DNA of 64,000 bases, taken from contig JANPYM010000001.1 in NCBI GenBank assembly GCA_025890175.1, positions 5,032,378 through 5,096,377 of the forward strand, given 5' to 3'. The notes beneath the pieces were generated by a model. The model was not told the DNA's origin. It saw only the letters and a list, made by a program, of their open reading frames with translations, and did not search any database. The stretch is from Ciborinia camelliae (lineage: Eukaryota; Ascomycota; Leotiomycetes; Helotiales; Sclerotiniaceae). Below are positions 59,769 to 64,000 of the stretch, piece after piece; within the stretch, counting starts at the first letter, position 1, and each line of letters begins with the position of its first letter. Both the position numbers and the translations under genes were made by a program.

Positions 59769-59962
59769 TGTATTATTAATTCTTTTTATTAATTCTTTTT
59801 ATTAATTCTTTTTATTAATTCTTTTTATTAATTCTTTTTATTAATTCTTTTTATTAATTCTTTTTATTAATTCTTTTTATTAATTCTTTTTATTAATTCT
59901 TTTTATTAATTCTTTTTATTAATTCTTTTTATTAATTCTTTTTATTAATTCTTTTTATTAAT
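59769..59962. repeat. 13-nt minisatellite TTCTTTTTATTAA
   Basis: About 15 near-identical units. Confidence 0.93.
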
Positions 59963-60196
59963 TTCTTTTATCAATTTCTTTTATCAATTCTTTTCTTAAT
60001 TCTTTTATTTTATTTTTTTAATAAAATTTATTATTATCTTTTTTATTAATTATTATTTTTTTTTCTTTTAATTTTTAATCTTTTTTTTTATAAACATATT
60101 TCCTTTTTAATTTATTATTTATTTTATATTTCTTTTTATAACTTTTTTAATTCTTTTTCTTTAAATTTTTATTTTTTTTGATTATTTATTATTTTA

Positions 60197-60530
60197 TTTT
60201 TAATTCTTTTAATTCTTTTAATTCTTTTAATTCTTTTAATTCTTTTAATTCTTTTAATTCTTTTAATTCTTTTAATTCTTTTAATTCTTTTAATTCTTTT
60301 TAATTCTTTTAATTCTTTTAATTCTTTTAATTCTTTTAATTCTTTTAATTCTTTTAATTCTTTTAATTCTTTTAATTCTTTTAATTCTTTTAATTCTTTT
60401 AATTCTTTTAATTCTTTTAATTCTTTTAATTCTTTTAATTCTTTTAATTCTTTCATTCTTTTTCATTCTTTTAATTCTTTTTAATTCTTTTAATTCTTTT
60501 AATTCTTTCATTCTTTTTCATTCTTTTTTT
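60197..60530. repeat. 9-nt minisatellite TTCTTTTAA
   Basis: About 30 units with occasional single-T insertions and TTCATTC variants at the right end. The Lys/Glu/Leu or Lys/Arg/Ile repeats read from it are artefacts of a unit length divisible by three. Confidence 0.93.
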
Positions 60531-60776
60531 CTTTTTCATTCTTTTTTTCTTTTTCATTCTTTTTTTCTTTTTAATTCTTTTTTTCTTTTTAATTCTTTCT
60601 TCTTTTTAATTCTTAATTATTAATTCTTTTTATATTTTATTATTTATTTCCTTAATTAATCTTTTTAATTATTTCTTATTTTTTCTTTTTTAATTTTATT
60701 ATTTTTAATTGTTTTTTTTTTCATCTTTTTCAATATAATTTATTTATACAAAAAAATTTCAAATTATTTTTAATAT

Positions 60777-61538
60777 TCAATTATTTCAATTATTTCAATT
60801 ATTTCAATTATTTCAATTATTTCAATTATTTCAATTATTTCAATTATTTCAATTATTTCAATTATTTCAATTATTTCAATTATTTCAATTATTTCATTTA
60901 TTTCATTTATTTCAATTATTTCATTTATTTCATTTATTTCATTTATTTCATTTATTTCATTTATTTCAATTATTTCAATTATTTCATTTATTTCAATTAT
61001 TTCATTTATTTCATTTATTTCATTTATTTCATTTATTTCATTTATTTCATTTATTTCATTTATTTCATTTATTTCATTTATTTCAATTATTTCAATTATT
61101 TCAATTATTTCAATTATTTCAATTATTTCAATTATTTCAATTATTTCAATTATTTCAATTATTTCAATTATTTCAATTATTTCATTTATTTCATTTATTT
61201 CAATTATTTCATTTATTTCATTTATTTCATTTATTTCATTTATTTCATTTATTTCAATTATTTCAATTATTTCATTTATTTCAATTATTTCATTTATTTC
61301 ATTTATTTCATTTATTTCATTTATTTCATTTATTTCATTTATTTCATTTATTTCATTTATTTCATTTATTTCATTTATTTCATTTATTTCATTTATTTCA
61401 TTTATTTCATTTATTTCATTTATTTCATTTATTTCATTTATTTCATTTATTTCATTTATTTCATTTATTTCATTTATTTCATTTATTTCATTTATTTCAT
61501 TTATTTCATTTATTTCATTTATTTCATTTATTTCATTT
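60777..61538. repeat. 9-nt minisatellite, alternating ATTTCAATT and ATTTCATTT units
   Basis: About 85 units of two types. The order of types in the left third is partly repeated in the middle, suggesting higher-order duplication of roughly 290 bp, while the right third is uniform ATTTCATTT. It abuts the GTACTTTTGAACC repeat copy 2. Confidence 0.93.
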
Positions 61539-61540
61539 CG

Positions 61541-61593
61541 TATAAATCTTACGTACTTTTGAACCATCCAATCAGCATCCGTTTCGCATAATT
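61541..61593 (-). repeat. GTACTTTTGAACC repeat, copy 2
   Basis: TATAAATCTTACGTACTTTT, GAACCATCCAATCAGC, ATCCGTTTCGCATAATT. Read on the minus strand, the conserved body runs straight into the 9-nt array, like a tailed repeat. Confidence 0.75.
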
Positions 61594-61810
61594 CTCCCCT
61601 TCAAAAAAAAAAAAAAAAAGCTAATTAAAATCAAAAAAACTTCAATAATAAATTTTTAAACAATTATAAATCGTATAAATATAAAAATTATATCATTCAA
61701 AAGCTTTCAATTGAATTAATAAGCTTATCAATTTTAATTATAGTTTATATATTGTTTTGTAGATATTATATGCCTTTTAAGATTTCTTTTAATTAATGTT
61801 CCCGCACAGA

Positions 61811-61877
61811 CCTTACGTACTTTTGAACCACCCAATCAGCATCGAGTTCGCATAATTAATGAGGTGTTTTAAAATAT
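61811..61877 (+). repeat. GTACTTTTGAACC repeat, copy 3
   Basis: CTTACGTACTTTTGAACCAC, CCAATCAGCATCGAGTTCGC, ATAATTAATGAGGTGTTTTA; longer match to copy 1 (25,970-26,045) than copy 2 has. Confidence 0.7.
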
Positions 61878-61914
61878 GTATGTTAGAGATAATATTCTTT
61901 TATATTTTTAATTT

Positions 61915-61952
<38 letters not shown>

Positions 61953-62068
61953 TTTTTTTTTATCTTTTTTTTTTAAAAAATTTCTTTTTATTAAAAGAAT
62001 AACTTTATTATAGAATTTGACAAAAAATATAATAATAGAAAAGTTATAGATTAAAGTTATATACAGTC

Positions 62069-62341
62069 TGTGACGAAGTTACAGGGGTACGGGTCACGTG
62101 ACTAGCACGTGACCTGCGATCACGTGCCTAGTGGTGAATGCTCTTCATTTCTATAATATTAAGTTCTAAATATAGTACTTACTTAATATTATACGTTAGA
62201 CATTAATATTAATTTAATACAACTACCTAGATTTATATAAAATTTAATTATTCTATCTTTTTTTTAATATTAAAATCTAGATTTTTATTAATATAAATCT
62301 TAATTTTATATTTATTAAATTCCTAAATTATCCTTATAATA
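62069..62341 (+). mobile_element. Solo LTR, family A, copy 3, partly mutated
   Basis: Starts TGTGACGAAGTTACAGGGG and ends in a mutated form of the family end. The left third is intact, including three CACGTG motifs; the rest is strongly C-to-T/G-to-A changed. The flanks CAGTC (62064-62068) and CAATT (62342-62346) differ only by such changes. Confidence 0.82.
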
Positions 62342-62904
62342 CAATTTAGATTCTTAATTATATTTTTTAAAAATTTAAAAAAGAAAAAAAGAATTGATTT
62401 TTTATTCAAAATCATTAAAATTTTGTTTTGAAAACTTTTATATTAATATATAATATTACTAATAACCTTTAATCAATTATAAATCTATTTCAATCCTTTT
62501 ATTTTATATAACAAAATTAAATATTATACTTTATTTTTCTATTTTTTTAAATCAATTATTCTTATATTTTTATTTTATTTTTTTTTTCATTTTTTTTTTT
62601 ATTAATTTATTTATTATAATTAATAATATTAACAATAACAATTTTAAATATTATCATTTTATTATTTTTGAAATAAATATTTTTAATTAATTTAATAATA
62701 TTTTATTTATCATTATTTAAATTCTTTTTAATAAAATATAATTTTAATTTATTATAATCTTTAAATTTATAAAAATATTAAATTAAATAATTTGATTTTC
62801 ATAAAAACATTATATTTTTATTTAAAATATTAAATATAAAATTGATTTTTAAAAAATAAATTTATTTAGATTTTATTATAAAATTTAATAAATATTAATA
62901 ATAT

Positions 62905-63207
62905 TCTTGAAGATTATATAACTACTATACCATATTCATTATAATAGTATGAATGACCGAGGTCACCAAGGTCTATCCCTGTTACGTGGCTGGGTAGCAC
63001 TAGTCTATATATAGTATGTTAACTTCTAGATACTAATCTAGAATTGTACCTTTTTAGGTCAGTTGGCGTAGTGGTAAAGCTATCGACTTCATATCGTCAC
63101 AATCCCATCTCCTAATGTAACTTAATTTCCTTTATTGTATAATACTTTTTATTTATTTATATATAGTTTTAATTTATACAAATAATATATATATTATATA
63201 TTTAATA
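62905..63207 (+). mobile_element. 5' LTR of a second copia relic (interrupted)
   Basis: Family-B LTR broken at 62,979/63,107 by the 122-bp element E. It is followed at 63,208 by the same AATTATAAAG leader and about 650 bp of internal DNA that matches the 5' internal part of the copia relic (near 56,360 downward on the minus strand). The rest of this copy is outside the window or lost. Confidence 0.8.
62980..63101 (+). mobile_element. LTR-like element E, 122 bp, unmutated, with tRNA-like segment
   Basis: TGTTACGTGGCTGGGTAGC..TCGTCACA with target duplication ATCCC (62975-62979 and 63102-63106). The right half contains TTGGCGTAGTGGTAAAGC, which matches a tRNA D-arm/A-box, but no T-arm or acceptor stem follows, so it is not a functional tRNA gene. 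Normal GC content indicates a recent insertion. Confidence 0.8.
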
Positions 63208-63912
63208 AATTATAAAGTCTATATAATCGTATTTTATTAATAATTATATTTGAAAATAATAATTAAGACAAATTTAAAAATTCGATTTTTTTAATATTAA
63301 CTTTTGTTAAAATTATTAATATTATAAAAAATATTAAAAAAAAACCAAATATTTTGAATAATAATAATTTATTTAATAATTACAAAAAACATTATGGTTA
63401 TATTTTATCAATTTTAAATTTTAATATTAATAATATGTATTATTTAATTTTAATATTTTTCGTTTGAAATGTTAATATTGTTGGTATATAAAAAGTATTA
63501 AAAAAACAATAATTTAATATATTTATAATTTATTACAAAAATCAAAAAGCAATTTTATTATATCGAATTTGATTTCAAAATTTAATTATTTTGTTAATTC
63601 CTTAAACAATTTTTTTATTTTTAATAATAAATTTTTTTTAATATTCGAATTATTAATAATAAATTTTTTTTAATAATTTTTAATTAAAATTTTTAAATTA
63701 TTTAAAAAGTAATAAATCAAAATATTTATATTTGATTTTAATTTAATTTTTTTTTTCAAAATATTATGATTATTTTTGTAATAATAAAAAGATTAGTTAT
63801 AATAGTAATAATAAATATTATTAATAATCAAAAATTATAATATAAATAAAACCAAAAAAAACGATATAATGGATTTTGGGATTACAATAATTATAATAAT
63901 TTTGAATAAGAC
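63208..63912 (+). pseudogene. Internal 5' region of the second copia relic
   Basis: Co-linear with the start of the internal region of the 51810-56545 element; gag-like position, but no readable peptide. Confidence 0.7.
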
Positions 63913-64000
63913 TGTTGAAGATCATATCACTATACCACATTCACTATAGTAGTATGAATGACCGAGGTCACCGAAATCTACCCCACTACCAAAAGTAGCT
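63913..64000 (+). mobile_element. LTR, family B, cut by the window end
   Basis: TGTTGAAGATCATATCACTA.., little mutated, left flank AAGAC. Inserted within the second copia relic. Confidence 0.8.

Larger units (their letters stand above)
28901..64000. other. AT-rich, RIP-like transposon block
   Basis: Long stretches are nearly pure A+T with TpA excess and scarcely any open frame, interrupted by short islands of normal composition. Transposon relics with C-to-T and G-to-A type differences between copies support repeat-induced point mutation. A centromeric or other heterochromatic region cannot be excluded. Individual elements follow. Confidence 0.85.

Noticed and set aside
60169..60511. Lys/Glu/Leu and Lys/Arg/Ile repeat frames
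   Set aside because: Artefact of the TTCTTTTAA minisatellite.
58262..61538. CRISPR array
   Set aside because: Units are 9-13 nt, contiguous and without spacers; eukaryotic minisatellites.
60770..61567. 265-codon minus-strand frame of Glu-Ile/Asn repeats
   Set aside because: Produced by a 9-nt tandem array with no stops in that phase; no start context, domain or splice signals.
63056..63106. A tRNA gene
   Set aside because: Only D-arm-like sequence is present; the anticodon stem does not pair fully and no T-arm or acceptor stem follows. It belongs to the 122-bp inserted element.
28901..64000. Centromere
   Set aside because: AT-richness alone fits, but the DNA is explained by individual mutated transposons and minisatellites; CENP-A data would be needed.

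Overview
The window looks like nuclear DNA of a filamentous ascomycete, possibly a leotiomycete (weak inference). Genes carry 50-100 nt introns with GT..AG ends, both strands are used, and typical fungal families appear (fungal rhodopsin-like membrane protein, Nup157/170 nucleoporin, microsomal 3-ketoacyl-CoA reductase, Erg28, type-B carboxylesterase, GT8 glycosyltransferase). The second half is extremely AT-rich, as expected where repeat-induced point mutation (RIP) has acted on transposons.

Layout. Positions 1 to about 28,700 are a gene-rich block of normal composition with eleven protein genes: a rhodopsin-like protein (904-2627 +), an unknown multi-exon protein (3799-5313 -), the nucleoporin (6604-10773 -), the KAR reductase (11684-12776 -) divergent from ERG28 (13189-13805 +), an amidoligase-like protein (14580-15485 -), an F-box protein (17559-18558 +), a secreted esterase (19955-21754 +), a disordered His-rich/acidic protein (22557-23720 +), a GT8 enzyme (24352-25701 -) and a small secreted protein (28068-28662 +) at the edge of the block. 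KAR and Erg28 both act in ER lipid synthesis and share a 412-bp intergenic region.

From about 28,900 to the end is a transposon graveyard. By comparing flanks by eye I could resolve: a Ty1/copia relic (51810-56545, minus strand, target duplication ATAGT) that landed inside an older LTR; a Ty3/gypsy relic (41543-48250, plus strand, target duplication ATATA); a composite LTR-internal-LTR-internal-LTR element (29889-33931) bounded by one target duplication ACTTC; solo LTRs of at least five families, many with intact 5-bp duplications; a terminal-inverted-repeat family of about 650 bp in four copies; hairpin repeats that also occur in the gene-rich block; and over 3 kb of minisatellites, some of them forming tails on a conserved repeat body. 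Two 10-N gaps occur; the first separates two nearly identical 1.69-kb copies and is probably an assembly overlap.

The most interesting gene is an intact two-exon gene at 57423-57793 in the AT-rich block. It encodes a 100-residue secreted protein with ten cysteines, is not visibly RIP-damaged, and has the features expected of a candidate effector in a compartmentalised genome. A second normal-composition island (50,930-51,440) holds an unrecognised 103-residue reading frame.
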